DNA from: Spirochaetota bacterium
GTDB taxonomy: Bacteria > Spirochaetota > Spirochaetia > Treponematales > Treponemataceae
Direction of reading: 5' to 3'
Assembly (NCBI GenBank): GCA_023438065.1
Contig: JAEXRH010000016.1
Coordinates: 62,001 to 126,000, forward strand
Length of the DNA: 64,000 bases
Below the pieces are notes generated by a model. That model was not told the origin of the DNA and ran no database searches. It worked only from the letters and a program-made list of their open reading frames with translations. Position numbers and translations under genes: made by a program. Below are positions 1 to 9,182 of this stretch, in pieces; the first letter of the stretch is position 1, and every line of letters begins with the position of its first letter.

Positions 1-269
1 GGCCTGACGGTCACGGCGAGAAAGCTCCCTGTCGCGTCCTTTTTTTGCGAGACCGAGAAGCGGAAGAGATACCGATCGGTATATTGCGTATCCTTGAGCG
101 CCATGACGCCGTTGACGCCGTCGTCGAGCCATTCGGCCGCTATCGCGCGGCGAACGGAGTCCGACTCGATGAGCGGGGAGGCTGCGGGGACGTCGAGCGC
201 GAATCCCGCGGAAAGGACCGAAAGCGCGAGGGCAATCAAGGCGATAACCGATCTGAATGAATGCGTCAT
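1..269 (-). CDS. Exported protein of unknown function, C-terminus beyond the window
   Basis: An open frame starts at the ATG at 267-269 and reads leftward without a stop to the window edge, giving the first 89 residues only. The N-terminus (MTHSFRSVIALIALALSV, then SAGFALD) is a clear signal peptide: a basic residue, a hydrophobic core and a small-residue cleavage region near residue 24. The mature part seen is soluble and mixed, with a YLFRFSVSQ stretch. No family is recognisable from this fragment. It lies 124 bases downstream of the large activase gene on the same strand and could be cotranscribed with it. Codon use matches the neighbours. Confidence 0.6.
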   Translation of the reverse strand, partial: MTHSFRSVIALIALALSVLSAGFALDVPAASPLIESDSVRRAIAAEWLDDGVNGVMALKDTQYTDRYLFRFSVSQKKDATGSFLAVTVR

Positions 270-393
270 ACCGCTTTGAGTATCGGCAGCTTTCGGGGAA
301 AACTTTCGAAAAGAGGATGCCCGTAACGGCACCGCAGTGGGGCGACCACCGGCGACGCGGGACTCAACGCCCCCGCGCGCCGGCTAATCGCCG

Positions 394-3300
394 TCAGTGC
401 GCGATAGTGTCCTTCTTCGTGTCGTCCGGGTGCGTCCCCAAAGGCGCGTTCGCGAGAAGGAGCTTGAGCCGGTTGAGCTGGTTGACCTCGCTCGCGCCCG
501 GGTCGTAGTCGATCGCCGCGATGTTCGAGCCGGGATACCGCCTCCTGAGCTCCTTGATCATCCCCTTCCCCGTGACGTGGTTCGGGAGACAGGCGAACGG
601 CTGCACGCACGCGATGCTCGGCACGCCCGTGTGGATGAGCTCGATCATCTCGGCGGTGAGGAACCAGCCCTCTCCGGTCATGTTCCCGAGCTGCACGATG
701 TCGTCCACACCCTCCTGGAGACGGTAGATCGACTCGGGCGGCGTGAAGCGGCGGCTCGCGGAGAGCGCCTTCTTGATGACGACGCGATAGCGCTCGAGCG
801 CCCACACGGCGATGTGCGCGTTCCGCTCGGCCCGTTTCGGGAACGCGAGCTTCCGGTGCTTGTACACCCCGTTGATGAAGGAGTAGAAAAGGAAGTCCGC
901 GAGGTCGGGAACGACGCACTCGGCTCCCTCGCGCTCGATCGTCCCGAAGATATCGTTGTTCGCGGTCGGGTGGAACTTGACGAGGATCTCGCCGACGACG
1001 CCGACGCGGGGCTTACGGACGTCCCGCAAGGGGAGCTCGTCGAACGCGCGGACGGTTTCCCTGATGAGCCTGTGGTACGCGGGGAAGGAGCCCGACTCGA
1101 CGACCTCGATCGCGCGCGCGTTGAAGCGCTCGTAGAGGGCGTTCGCCGATCCTTCCTCGGCCTCGTAGGGCCTGACGCGGTAGAGCACGCGCATGAAAAG
1201 GTCGCCGAGCATGATCGCCATCATCGCGCGGTTGAGAAGCGGGAGCGTCGGCTTGAAGCCGGGGTTCTTCTCGAGACCCTGCGCCGAGAGGGAGATCACC
1301 GGGATGTGGCCCCAGCCGATGTCCGAGAGGGCGCGCCTGATGAAGCCGATGTAGTTCGTCGCGCGGCAGCCGCCTCCCGTCTGCGAGATGAGGAGGGCCA
1401 CCTTGTCGAGGTCGTACTCGCCCGACTTGAGCGCCGCGATCATCTGGCCCGCGACGATGATCGACGGGTAGCACGCGTCGTTGTTCACGTACTGGAGCCC
1501 GGTGTCGACGGCCTTCGTGTCGACGTCGGGGAGGATGACGAAGTTGTAGCCCGCGGCCTCGAAGGCGCGCTGGAGGATCCGGAAATGGATCGGCGACATC
1601 TGCGGAGCGAGGATCGTGAAGCGCTTCTTCATCTCGCGGGTGAAAATCGCGCGCTTGTGGCTCGAGGAAAGGGCCTTCGCCCGGGTCTCGTTCCGGTCTC
1701 GCTCGCGGATCGCCGCGATGAGGCTCCGCATGCGGATGCGCACCGCGCCGAGGTTCGAGCCCTCGTCGATCTTGACGAGGGTGTACATGCGTCCCTTCGC
1801 GTCGAGTATCTCCTGCACCTGGTCCGAGGTTACCGCGTCGAGGCCGCAACCGAAGCTCGTCAGCTGCACGAGCTCGAGGTCGCGGTTCGTCGTCACGTAC
1901 TGCGCGGCGCGATAGAGCCGGTTATGGTAGGTCCACTGGTCGACGATGCGGAGGGGCCGCTCGACCGCGCCGAGATGGGCGACCGAGTCCTCGGTGAGGA
2001 CTGCGAGCCCGAGGCCCGTGAGGAGCTCGGGGATCCCGTGGTTGATCTCGGGGTCGAGGTGATAGGGCCTCCCCGCGAGGACGATACCCTTGAGCCCGCG
2101 CTCGCGGATCGCCGCGACCGTCTCCTCGCCCTTCTTCGCGGTCTCGTCGCGGAAGGCTTCCTGCTCGGCCCAGGCGTCGCGCACGGCGGCGAAGATCTCT
2201 CCCCCGGGGATGTCGAACCTCTCCGACAGCTCCTCCACGAGCCGTTCGGCGAGACGGCGCTCGTCGTCGATCGGGAGGAACGGGTTCATGAAGACGACGC
2301 CGCCGTCCTGGCGAAGCGCGTCCATGTTGTTCCGGAGCACCTCGGGGTAGCTCGTCACGATCGGGCAGTTGTAGTGGTTTCCGACGCCCGGGTCCTCGAT
2401 CTGCTCGTACGGCGCGCACGGGTAGAAGATGAACTTCACGCCGGCGTCAAGAAGGGCCTCGACGTGGCCATGGCTGATCTTTCCGGGATAGCACACCGAC
2501 TCGGACGGGATCGACTCGAGGCCGAGCTCGTAGATATGGCGGCTCGAGCGCGGCGAGAGCCTCACGCGGAAGCCGAGCTTCGTGAAGAAGGTGAACCAGA
2601 ACGGGTAGTTCTCGTACATGTTGAGGACGCGCGGAATCCCGACGTCGCCCCGACTCGCCTCGGAGGCGTGAAGCGGCTTGTAGCGGAAGAGGCGCCGGTA
2701 CTTCCAGTCGAAGAGGTTCGGCACCGGCTGCTTTCCGGGCTTTTCCTTCCCGACGGGCTCGTCGTTCTGCTCCGCGATCGCGGCCGCCCCACGGTTGTCC
2801 GCGTGGTTGACGTCGCCCTTCACGGGCTTCGAGGAGAGGTCGATCTCGAGTCCCTTCTCGCACCGGTTACCGGTGATGAAGCGCCTCGGGGGCGCGACCA
2901 TCTGCTCGACGGGACCGGTCGTCACGACGCCCGCGGTGAAGGTATTGATCGTCAAGAGGCAGTTGTTCGAGCACTTGCCGCAACGGCGAAGCTCGAGGTC
3001 GACCTTGAAGTTATCGAGCTGCTCCGGGGTCGCGAGCCCGGTCCGCGCGTCCTTCGGGCTGCCCGAGTCCCTCCACTGGTCGAGCGCGATGAGGGCCGCG
3101 CCGTACGCGCCCATGAGGCCGGCGACGTCGGGCCGGAAGACGTTTCGCCCGGAGATCTTCTCGAAGGCGCGCAGGACCGCGTCGTTGTTGAAGGTACCGC
3201 CCTGGACGACGACCTTCTCGCCGATCGCGGAGGCGTCGCGGAGCTTGATGACCTTGAACAGGGCGTTCTTGATGACGGAGTACGAAAGTCCCGCCGAGAT

Positions 3301-4860
3301 GTCGCCGACCGACGCGCCTTCCTTCTGGGCCTGCTTGACGCGGCTGTTCATGAAGACGGTGCAGCGGCTCCCGAGGTCGACGGGCTTCTCCGCGAGGAGG
3401 GCCTTGTTCGAGAAGGCGTTGATGTCGAGCCCGAGCGAGCGGGCGAAATTGTCGAGGAAGCTTCCGCAGCCCGAGGAGCACGCCTCGTTGAGCTGGATCG
3501 AGGTGATCGCCCCGTTCTTCATGCGGAGGCACTTCATGTCCTGCCCGCCGATGTCGAGGAGGAACTCGACGCCGGGCACGAAGAAGTCCGCGGCGCGGTA
3601 GTGCGCGATCGTCTCGACCTCGCCCGAGTCGACGCCGAGCGCGGCCTGAAAGAGGGCCTCGCCGTAACCGGTCGAGCAGGAGCGCACGATGCGCACGCCC
3701 GCGGGAAGGCGGCGATACAGGTCCTTGAGGACGCGGACCGCGAGGTCGACGGGGTTTCCCGCGTTGATGTCGTAGAAGCGCCAGAGGATGCGGCCGAGCT
3801 CGTCGACGAGGACGGCCTTCGTCGTCGTCGACCCCGCGTCGAGGCCGAGGAACACCGGGCCTTTCGCGGTGTCGAGGTCGGCCGATGCGGCCATCTCGGA
3901 GGCGTGCCTGATGCGGAATTCCTCGAGCTCTTTCTCGTTCGCGAAAAGGGGCTCGAGCCGCTGGACCTCGTTCATCTCGGCGCCGACGAGCTTCTGGAGC
4001 CCCGCGCGGAGCTCCGCCGTCGTGACGAGCCGCTCGTCCTTACCCTCGCCGAGGCCGGCCGAAAAGGCGGCGCCCGCGGCGACGAATAGCTGGGAGTTCT
4101 CCGGGATGATGATCTCGTCGTCCTTGAGCTTGAGGGTCTCGATGAAGCGGAGCCTCAGCTGGTCCATGAAGTGAAGCGGCCCGCCGAGAAAGGCGACGTT
4201 GCCGCGGATGGGCTTCCCGCACGCGAGGCCAGAGATAGTCTGGCTCACGACCGCCTGGTAGATGCTCGCCGCGATGTCCTCCTTCCGCGCGCCCTCGTTG
4301 ATGAGGGGCTGGACGTCGGTCTTCGCGAACACGCCGCAGCGGGCCGCTATCGGATAGAGGATCGTGGCGCCTTTCGCGAGCTCGTTGAGCCCGTCGGCGT
4401 CCGTGTCGAGGAGCGCGGCCATCTGGTCGATGAACGCGCCGGTGCCGCCGGCGCAGGTGCCGTTCATGCGCTGCTCGACGCCGTCGGTGAAGTACGTGAT
4501 CTTCGCGTCCTCGCCGCCGAGCTCGATGACGACGTCCGTGCGCGGGATAATCTTGCGCACGGCGGCGGTCGAGGCGACGACCTCCTGGATGAACGGAACG
4601 GAAAGCCAATGGGAAACCGCGAGCCCGCCCGAGCCGGTGACCTTGACGCTGAGCGGGGGAATTCCCTCGGGAACGCCCGTAAATTTCGAGTCAATGAAGT
4701 CGAGGGCGAGCTCGACGACCGATATGATGGTGCTGCGGATGTCCGCGCGATGCCGTTCGTATTTACTGTAGAGGATCGAGCCTTCGCCGTCGATGGCGAC
4801 GACCTTGACCGTGGTCGAACCGACGTCAATGCCGATGCGTATGGCCTTGCTGTTTGTCAT
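394..4860 (-). CDS. Giant acyl-CoA dehydratase activase / 2-hydroxyacyl-CoA dehydratase fusion
   Basis: The protein has 1488 aa. Two BadF/BcrA-type ATPase modules lie in tandem, each opening with a phosphate-binding loop (GIDVGSTTVK at about residue 9 and GLDAGSTTTK at about 336). Each has the cysteine segment that in activases ligates the shared 4Fe-4S cluster (NGTCAGGTG near 132, CSSGCGSF near 465). A CxxCxxxC motif (CGKCSNNC) follows near 630, then a DUF2229-type region and a C-terminal half resembling the dehydratase alpha/beta subunits. In known systems the activase passes one electron with ATP hydrolysis to the dehydratase; here both roles may be in one chain. The substrate is unknown. 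Start: ATG at 4858-4860 rather than the upstream TTG at 4902, because a promoter -10 box ends 6 nt before this ATG. Such 1400-1500-aa fusions occur in anaerobes. Confidence 0.88.
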   Translation of the reverse strand: MTNSKAIRIGIDVGSTTVKVVAIDGEGSILYSKYERHRADIRSTIISVVELALDFIDSKFTGVPEGIPPLSVKVTGSGGLAVSHWLSVPFIQEVVASTAAVRKIIPRTDVVIELGGEDAKITYFTDGVEQRMNGTCAGGTGAFIDQMAALLDTDADGLNELAKGATILYPIAARCGVFAKTDVQPLINEGARKEDIAASIYQAVVSQTISGLACGKPIRGNVAFLGGPLHFMDQLRLRFIETLKLKDDEIIIPENSQLFVAAGAAFSAGLGEGKDERLVTTAELRAGLQKLVGAEMNEVQRLEPLFANEKELEEFRIRHASEMAASADLDTAKGPVFLGLDAGSTTTKAVLVDELGRILWRFYDINAGNPVDLAVRVLKDLYRRLPAGVRIVRSCSTGYGEALFQAALGVDSGEVETIAHYRAADFFVPGVEFLLDIGGQDMKCLRMKNGAITSIQLNEACSSGCGSFLDNFARSLGLDINAFSNKALLAEKPVDLGSRCTVFMNSRVKQAQKEGASVGDISAGLSYSVIKNALFKVIKLRDASAIGEKVVVQGGTFNNDAVLRAFEKISGRNVFRPDVAGLMGAYGAALIALDQWRDSGSPKDARTGLATPEQLDNFKVDLELRRCGKCSNNCLLTINTFTAGVVTTGPVEQMVAPPRRFITGNRCEKGLEIDLSSKPVKGDVNHADNRGAAAIAEQNDEPVGKEKPGKQPVPNLFDWKYRRLFRYKPLHASEASRGDVGIPRVLNMYENYPFWFTFFTKLGFRVRLSPRSSRHIYELGLESIPSESVCYPGKISHGHVEALLDAGVKFIFYPCAPYEQIEDPGVGNHYNCPIVTSYPEVLRNNMDALRQDGGVVFMNPFLPIDDERRLAERLVEELSERFDIPGGEIFAAVRDAWAEQEAFRDETAKKGEETVAAIRERGLKGIVLAGRPYHLDPEINHGIPELLTGLGLAVLTEDSVAHLGAVERPLRIVDQWTYHNRLYRAAQYVTTNRDLELVQLTSFGCGLDAVTSDQVQEILDAKGRMYTLVKIDEGSNLGAVRIRMRSLIAAIRERDRNETRAKALSSSHKRAIFTREMKKRFTILAPQMSPIHFRILQRAFEAAGYNFVILPDVDTKAVDTGLQYVNNDACYPSIIVAGQMIAALKSGEYDLDKVALLISQTGGGCRATNYIGFIRRALSDIGWGHIPVISLSAQGLEKNPGFKPTLPLLNRAMMAIMLGDLFMRVLYRVRPYEAEEGSANALYERFNARAIEVVESGSFPAYHRLIRETVRAFDELPLRDVRKPRVGVVGEILVKFHPTANNDIFGTIEREGAECVVPDLADFLFYSFINGVYKHRKLAFPKRAERNAHIAVWALERYRVVIKKALSASRRFTPPESIYRLQEGVDDIVQLGNMTGEGWFLTAEMIELIHTGVPSIACVQPFACLPNHVTGKGMIKELRRRYPGSNIAAIDYDPGASEVNQLNRLKLLLANAPLGTHPDDTKKDTIAH

Positions 4861-4866
4861 AGGCGC

Positions 4867-4895
4867 ATTATGCCCGAGATCGCGGCTAGATTCAA
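4867..4895 (-). promoter_or_regulatory. Promoter of the activase gene, leaderless type
   Basis: On the minus strand TTGAAT is followed after 17 nt by CATAAT, and the ATG at 4860 comes 6 nt later. Transcription would start at or next to the A of the ATG. There is no Shine-Dalgarno sequence. Seen by eye; no transcript data. Confidence 0.5.
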
Positions 4896-4934
4896 GTGAC
4901 AATAACCAAGGCTAACAAAACATGCCGCAACCCC

Positions 4935-4964
4935 TTCAACAAGCCGCCCGCGCCGTGGTATGCT
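4935..4964 (+). promoter_or_regulatory. Promoter of murJ, very short leader
   Basis: TTCAAC, an 18-nt spacer and TATGCT precede the murJ ATG at 4975 by 10 nt, predicting a leader of about 3 nt. The alternative ATG at 4960 overlaps the -10 box, so it would not be transcribed. The -35 match is weak. Confidence 0.35.
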
Positions 4965-4974
4965 CGACGGCACA

Positions 4975-6546
4975 ATGGCAAAATCACTCGCAAAAAGCGG
5001 GGCAAGGCTCTCGATACTCACGCTCGGGTCCCGCGTCCTCGGCCTCGTCAGGGAAATGACCAAGGCCGCCTTCCTCGGAACCACGGCGCTCTCGGACGCC
5101 TTCACGATCGCCTTCATGATACCGAACCTCCTCAGGAGGCTCTTCGCGGAAAACAGCATCTCGGTCGCCTTCATCCCGACCTTCCGGCAATACCTCGAGC
5201 GCGAGGATCGGGAGAAAACCAGGGCATTCCTCTCGTCGACCTTTACCGTGCTGTCGTTCTCCGCGACCGCGGCGGTCGTCCTCGGCATCCTCGCGACCCC
5301 GCTCATCGTGCCCTTCTTCGGCGTCAAGACGGGGGAGACGGTGTTCCTCACGCGCGTGATGTTCCCCTACCTCCTCGTCATATCGCTCGCCGCCTTCTTC
5401 CAGGGCATCCTCAACGGCGTGAAGGTCTTCTCGCCGTCGGGCTTCACGCCGATCCTCTTCAACGCGATCATCATCGCCTTCACCTATCTCTTCGCGGACC
5501 GCGCGGGAAATCCCGCGCGCGCGATGGCGTACGGCGTCCTCGCCGGCGGCGTCGTCCAGGCCCTCTTCCAGCTTCCCTTCGTCATCAAAAGCGGCTTTCG
5601 CTTTTCGTTCGCGCCGCTCAAGTCGGCGTTCGACGATCCGGGAACGAGAAAGGTCCTCCGGCTCATCGGCCCGACGATCGTCGGCATGGCCGCGTATCAG
5701 CTCAACGACCTCGTCTCGGGCATCCTCGCGGGGAACGCGGGTCAGGGCGTCGTGTCGAGCCTCCAGTACTCGCTCAGGCTCCAGGAGCTCATGCTCGGCG
5801 TCTTCGCGGTCGCGATCGGCACGGTGATCCTTCCGGACCTCTCGGCCCACGCCGCGCGCGAGGAATGGCAGAAGTTCAACCGGCTCCTCGTGCGGGCCAT
5901 GAACGCGATCGCGCTCGTCATGATCCCGGTCACCTTCTTCTCGCTCGCGGTCGGGGAAAACATCATCGTCCTTCTTTTCAAGACGAGAAACTTCTCGGAC
6001 GAGTCGGTGAGGCTCACCCTCGGCGCGTTCACCTGGCACATCGCCGGGCTCTACTTCATCGCGCTCAACCGCGTGATCGCGCCCGCGTTCTACGCCCAGA
6101 GCGACACGAAGTCTCCGACGGTCGCGGGGATCGGCTCGTTCGTCTCCAACATCGCGCTCGCGCTCATTCTCGTCGGGCCCATGAAGGGTGGCGGGATCGC
6201 GCTCGCCTTGAGCCTCGCGAGCCTCGCGAACACGGTCTTTCTTCTCTTCTATCTCTCGCGAAAGGACACGGTCGACTTCGCGTCCGTCATTCGCTCGACG
6301 GCGCTTTACGCCCTCAAGATGCTCGGATTTTCGCTCATCGCCGCCGCTCCCGTCTGGCGTTTCCACGACGAGATCTTCGCGCCCTTCGCCGGTCACGGAA
6401 GGATCGTCGCGCAGGGCCTTCCGCTCGTGATTTCGCTCGGCCTGTTCGCGTGCGCGGGCATCGCGCTCCTACTCGTCACGAGGGATCGCCTGGCGATCGC
6501 CGCGATCGGAAAGATTCGCGAACGGATTTCGGGAAAGAAGTCGTGA
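4975..6546 (+). CDS. murJ: Lipid II flippase MurJ
   Basis: The protein has 523 aa and belongs to the MurJ/MviN family of the MOP superfamily, which flips lipid-linked peptidoglycan precursors across the inner membrane. The N-terminus has the family signature (SRVLGLVREMTKAAFLG, then SDAFTIAFMIPNLLRRLFAE), with the conserved arginines of the central cavity. The rest alternates hydrophobic segments consistent with about 14 membrane spans, and the length is typical. The start at ATG 4975 is chosen because the promoter -10 box overlaps the earlier ATG at 4960. It is divergent from the activase gene, with overlapping promoter regions, and convergent with the transporter gene downstream. Confidence 0.93.
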   Translation: MAKSLAKSGARLSILTLGSRVLGLVREMTKAAFLGTTALSDAFTIAFMIPNLLRRLFAENSISVAFIPTFRQYLEREDREKTRAFLSSTFTVLSFSATAAVVLGILATPLIVPFFGVKTGETVFLTRVMFPYLLVISLAAFFQGILNGVKVFSPSGFTPILFNAIIIAFTYLFADRAGNPARAMAYGVLAGGVVQALFQLPFVIKSGFRFSFAPLKSAFDDPGTRKVLRLIGPTIVGMAAYQLNDLVSGILAGNAGQGVVSSLQYSLRLQELMLGVFAVAIGTVILPDLSAHAAREEWQKFNRLLVRAMNAIALVMIPVTFFSLAVGENIIVLLFKTRNFSDESVRLTLGAFTWHIAGLYFIALNRVIAPAFYAQSDTKSPTVAGIGSFVSNIALALILVGPMKGGGIALALSLASLANTVFLLFYLSRKDTVDFASVIRSTALYALKMLGFSLIAAAPVWRFHDEIFAPFAGHGRIVAQGLPLVISLGLFACAGIALLLVTRDRLAIAAIGKIRERISGKKS

Positions 6547-6567
6547 TTCGGGGGTAAGGGAAAAGCG

Positions 6568-7938
6568 CTACTCTTCCCGCTCGAAGAGGGAGGCGATCTC
6601 CTTTTCGCGATAGCCGAAAAGGGAGATGAAGCCCACGAGCGAAAAGACCGCCGCGAGCGCGAGGGTCAGGCGCAAGCCCGCGCGGCCCGGCATGCCCTTG
6701 CCCGCGGATCCCATCATCACGACCACGGGAAAGAGAAACGCCGGGATCAGTTCCCCGGCCTTCACGACGATCGAGTGCACGCCGAAGTACGTGCCTCCCC
6801 GCTGAAAACCGGTCTTCCGCTCGGAGGCGACCGCGAGATCCGCGACGAGAGCCGTCGGCACGACGGTGAACACCGAAAGCGGGATCGCGACGAGGACGCA
6901 GAGGATGAGCCCCTGCGCGAACGGGTCGAGGGGATAGCGGCCCGCGAAGGCCGAGAACGCGAGAAAGAGCATGAACATGAGGAAGGCTGCCGAAAGGACC
7001 CTGCGTTTCCCGAGATGCTCGACGACCACGCTGATGGGAAAGTAGAGCGCGAGGTTCACGAAGAAGATAATGAGCAGGTAAAGCGCGACGGTGTCCGGCT
7101 TCTGGCCGAGGAGCAACGTCACGTAGAAGGTGAAGCCCGTCATGATGAAGGCCGCGGCGATCCGGTACATGAGGTCGGAGACGAGGTACGAGCGGAAGTA
7201 CGAGTCCCTGAGAACGGTCGATATCGAGTCCTGGAAACCGTCCCTGACCGGCTCGCTCTGGCTGTAGCGCCGCTCGTCGATGAGAAGCGGCGGGATCGCG
7301 AGCGAGACGACGGCGACGAGACCGTAGAGCGCGATCACGAGCCTGAAGGCCGCGACCGGGGAAAGGCCCAGGTCGGCCTCGAAGGAGTTCATGAAAAAGG
7401 TGATGCGGTTGCCGAGAAGGTAGGCGAAGGCGGACGCGAACGCGTTGAGGGTCGAAAGGTGCATCCGCTCGCGGGGAGTCTTGCCGAATTCCGAGATCAG
7501 CGCGAGATACGGGGTCGTGTAGAACGCGAGCGCGGTGAAGAAGCAAACCATGCAAACGAGCACGAATACCGCGTTCGCGGGCGACACCTCGCCGACCGGC
7601 GGGAAGAACGCGAGCACCGAGAACATCGCGAGCGGAAGGGCCGCGGCGAGCATGAAGCCCGTCCGTCGCCCCTTCGCCATCCCGTTTCTGTCCGAAAGCC
7701 ATCCCGAAAGAAGTCCGCCGGCGACGTCGACGAGACGATTGAGCGCGACGATAAGGCCGATAACGGTGAAAAAACCGAAATAATAGCGGGAATCGATGTA
7801 CAGGGGAAACTCGCCGGAGCGGGTAATGCCTGCGTCGACGAAAAACGACACGAAGAGCTTTCCCGCGCCGTACGCGCTCAAGACAAGACCGAACTGGCCG
7901 AGCGCATATACGCACTTTTTCCCGAAAGAAAGGTTCAC
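6568..7938 (-). CDS. GPH-type sugar:cation symporter family protein (MFS)
   Basis: The protein has 456 aa with about 12 hydrophobic segments. It resembles the glycoside-pentoside-hexuronide symporters (MelB type, MFS_2), including the loop after TM2-3 (GWLSDRNGMAKGRRTGFM), which is the family's DRxxxxxGRRxP-like motif. The substrate cannot be told. Start: GTG at 7936-7938, 8 nt after a good AAGGAG; the upstream TTG at 7956 has no ribosome site. A TTGACA-17-TATGAT promoter lies upstream. It is convergent with murJ and divergent from the M24 peptidase. No sugar-metabolism gene is adjacent, so the role stays open. Confidence 0.8.
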   Translation of the reverse strand: MNLSFGKKCVYALGQFGLVLSAYGAGKLFVSFFVDAGITRSGEFPLYIDSRYYFGFFTVIGLIVALNRLVDVAGGLLSGWLSDRNGMAKGRRTGFMLAAALPLAMFSVLAFFPPVGEVSPANAVFVLVCMVCFFTALAFYTTPYLALISEFGKTPRERMHLSTLNAFASAFAYLLGNRITFFMNSFEADLGLSPVAAFRLVIALYGLVAVVSLAIPPLLIDERRYSQSEPVRDGFQDSISTVLRDSYFRSYLVSDLMYRIAAAFIMTGFTFYVTLLLGQKPDTVALYLLIIFFVNLALYFPISVVVEHLGKRRVLSAAFLMFMLFLAFSAFAGRYPLDPFAQGLILCVLVAIPLSVFTVVPTALVADLAVASERKTGFQRGGTYFGVHSIVVKAGELIPAFLFPVVVMMGSAGKGMPGRAGLRLTLALAAVFSLVGFISLFGYREKEIASLFEREE

Positions 7939-7969
7939 GGCCCCGCTCCTTCTCAAGATTTAGGGATTA

Positions 7970-7998
7970 ATCATATCCGATTTGCTTTACCCTGTCAA
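7970..7998 (-). promoter_or_regulatory. Consensus promoter of the transporter gene
   Basis: On the minus strand TTGACA (7998-7993) and TATGAT (7975-7970) are separated by exactly 17 nt, one mismatch from consensus. The -35 box physically overlaps the divergent promoter of the M24 peptidase. Confidence 0.65.
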
Positions 7999-8015
7999 AG
8001 TAAATGAGCTATATT
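7986..8015 (+). promoter_or_regulatory. Promoter of the M24 peptidase gene, nearly leaderless
   Basis: TTTACC, 18 nt, TATATT; the ATG follows 8 nt after the -10 box, so the leader would be 0-2 nt and no Shine-Dalgarno is present. It interlocks with the divergent transporter promoter, so the two are likely mutually exclusive. Confidence 0.5.
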
Positions 8016-8023
8016 GAATTGAT

Positions 8024-9142
8024 ATGGAATCGTACCTGAAACGAAGGGCAGAACTCTACACTTGGATGGCGCGCAACAGCGTCGCGGTCGTCGTTCTCGA
8101 GGATACCGAAGGGCGGCGAGACCCGGCGATCCGCTACTTCACCGGACACCCCTCCGACGCCCTCCTCATCCTTACCATCACCGGCCACGCCGTGCTTTGC
8201 CCCTGGGACGAGAACCTCGCCCAGTCGATGGCGAGCGTCGACGTGATCGTTCCCTTCACGGAATTCGGCCGCAATCAGGTCAAGGCGGTCTCCGGGATCG
8301 CCGAGCGCATCTCGGTTCCCGAGCGCTCGAGGATCGAGATCCCGGCGAGCACCCCCTACCCGCTCTTCCTCAAGTACGTCGAGTCGCTTTTCGGTTTCGA
8401 CGTCCTGTGCCGGGACGAGGGCGTTCAGGGCGAGATCGCCCGGATGCGAGCCGTCAAGGACGCGGACGAGATCGCCAGGATGGAGAAGGCGTGCTCCATA
8501 ACGAACGACGTCATCGACATGATCGAGCGGCAGCTGAAAAGCGGGCGAATCAAGACCGAGACCGACGTTGCCCTGCTCATCGAGCGGGAGTCGCGCGCGC
8601 GCGGCGCCGAGGGAACCGGATTCGAGACCCTCGCGGCGGGACCCGGGCGGAGTTTCGGCATACACGCGTTTCCCCCCTTCACCTCGGGACCGTTTCCCGC
8701 GGAGGGGCTTTCCATACTCGATTTCGGGATTCGTTTCGAGGGCTACACGAGCGACGTCACGCTGACCGTCGCGAAGGGCGAACTCTCCGCGGCGCAGGAA
8801 AAGCTGGTCGCGCTCGTGGAGAAGGCATACGCCGCCGCGCTCGCGCTTTACGCGCCCGGGCTCAAGACGCGGGACGCCGCGATCAAGGTCGACGAGCTTT
8901 TCCGGAAGGCGAAGCGATCGATGCCGCACGCCCTCGGGCACGGCGTCGGTCTCGAGGCGCACGAGGGACCGGCCATCAGAAACCGGGACGACAACGAGTG
9001 GACGTTCGAGCCGGGAATGGTCGTTACCCTTGAGCCGGGACTGTACCACCCCGACCACGGCGGAGCGAGGCTCGAGAACACGATACTCATAACCGAAACC
9101 GGAAACCGCGCGCTCACCGATTCCCGGATCATCAGGCTCTGA
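8024..9142 (+). CDS. M24-family Xaa-Pro aminopeptidase
   Basis: The protein has 372 aa. It has an N-terminal creatinase-like domain (about residues 1-130) and a C-terminal pita-bread catalytic domain. All five metal ligands are visible: two Asp in LDFG and TSDVTL (about 232 and 243), His in LGHGVG (about 305), Glu in TLEPGLY (about 336) and Glu in RLENT (about 350). The expected role is cytoplasmic removal of an N-terminal residue preceding proline. It is close to typical PepQ/YpdF length. The start is fixed by the first ATG after a near-leaderless promoter. It is a single gene, convergent with the TPR gene. Confidence 0.9.
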   Translation: MESYLKRRAELYTWMARNSVAVVVLEDTEGRRDPAIRYFTGHPSDALLILTITGHAVLCPWDENLAQSMASVDVIVPFTEFGRNQVKAVSGIAERISVPERSRIEIPASTPYPLFLKYVESLFGFDVLCRDEGVQGEIARMRAVKDADEIARMEKACSITNDVIDMIERQLKSGRIKTETDVALLIERESRARGAEGTGFETLAAGPGRSFGIHAFPPFTSGPFPAEGLSILDFGIRFEGYTSDVTLTVAKGELSAAQEKLVALVEKAYAAALALYAPGLKTRDAAIKVDELFRKAKRSMPHALGHGVGLEAHEGPAIRNRDDNEWTFEPGMVVTLEPGLYHPDHGGARLENTILITETGNRALTDSRIIRL

Positions 9143-9182
9143 GCGACGATCGTTGTAGCGGTCCGGCGCCTTCGCGACGCCC

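Noticed and set aside
397..4089. 1230-aa open frame on the plus strand
   Set aside because: Antisense shadow of the activase gene: Arg/Asp/Glu/Val-rich composition typical of GC-rich antisense frames, no domain, no ribosome site.
4896..6557. 553-aa open frame overlapping murJ
   Set aside because: Arg/Pro/His-rich frame-shifted shadow of murJ without homology signal.
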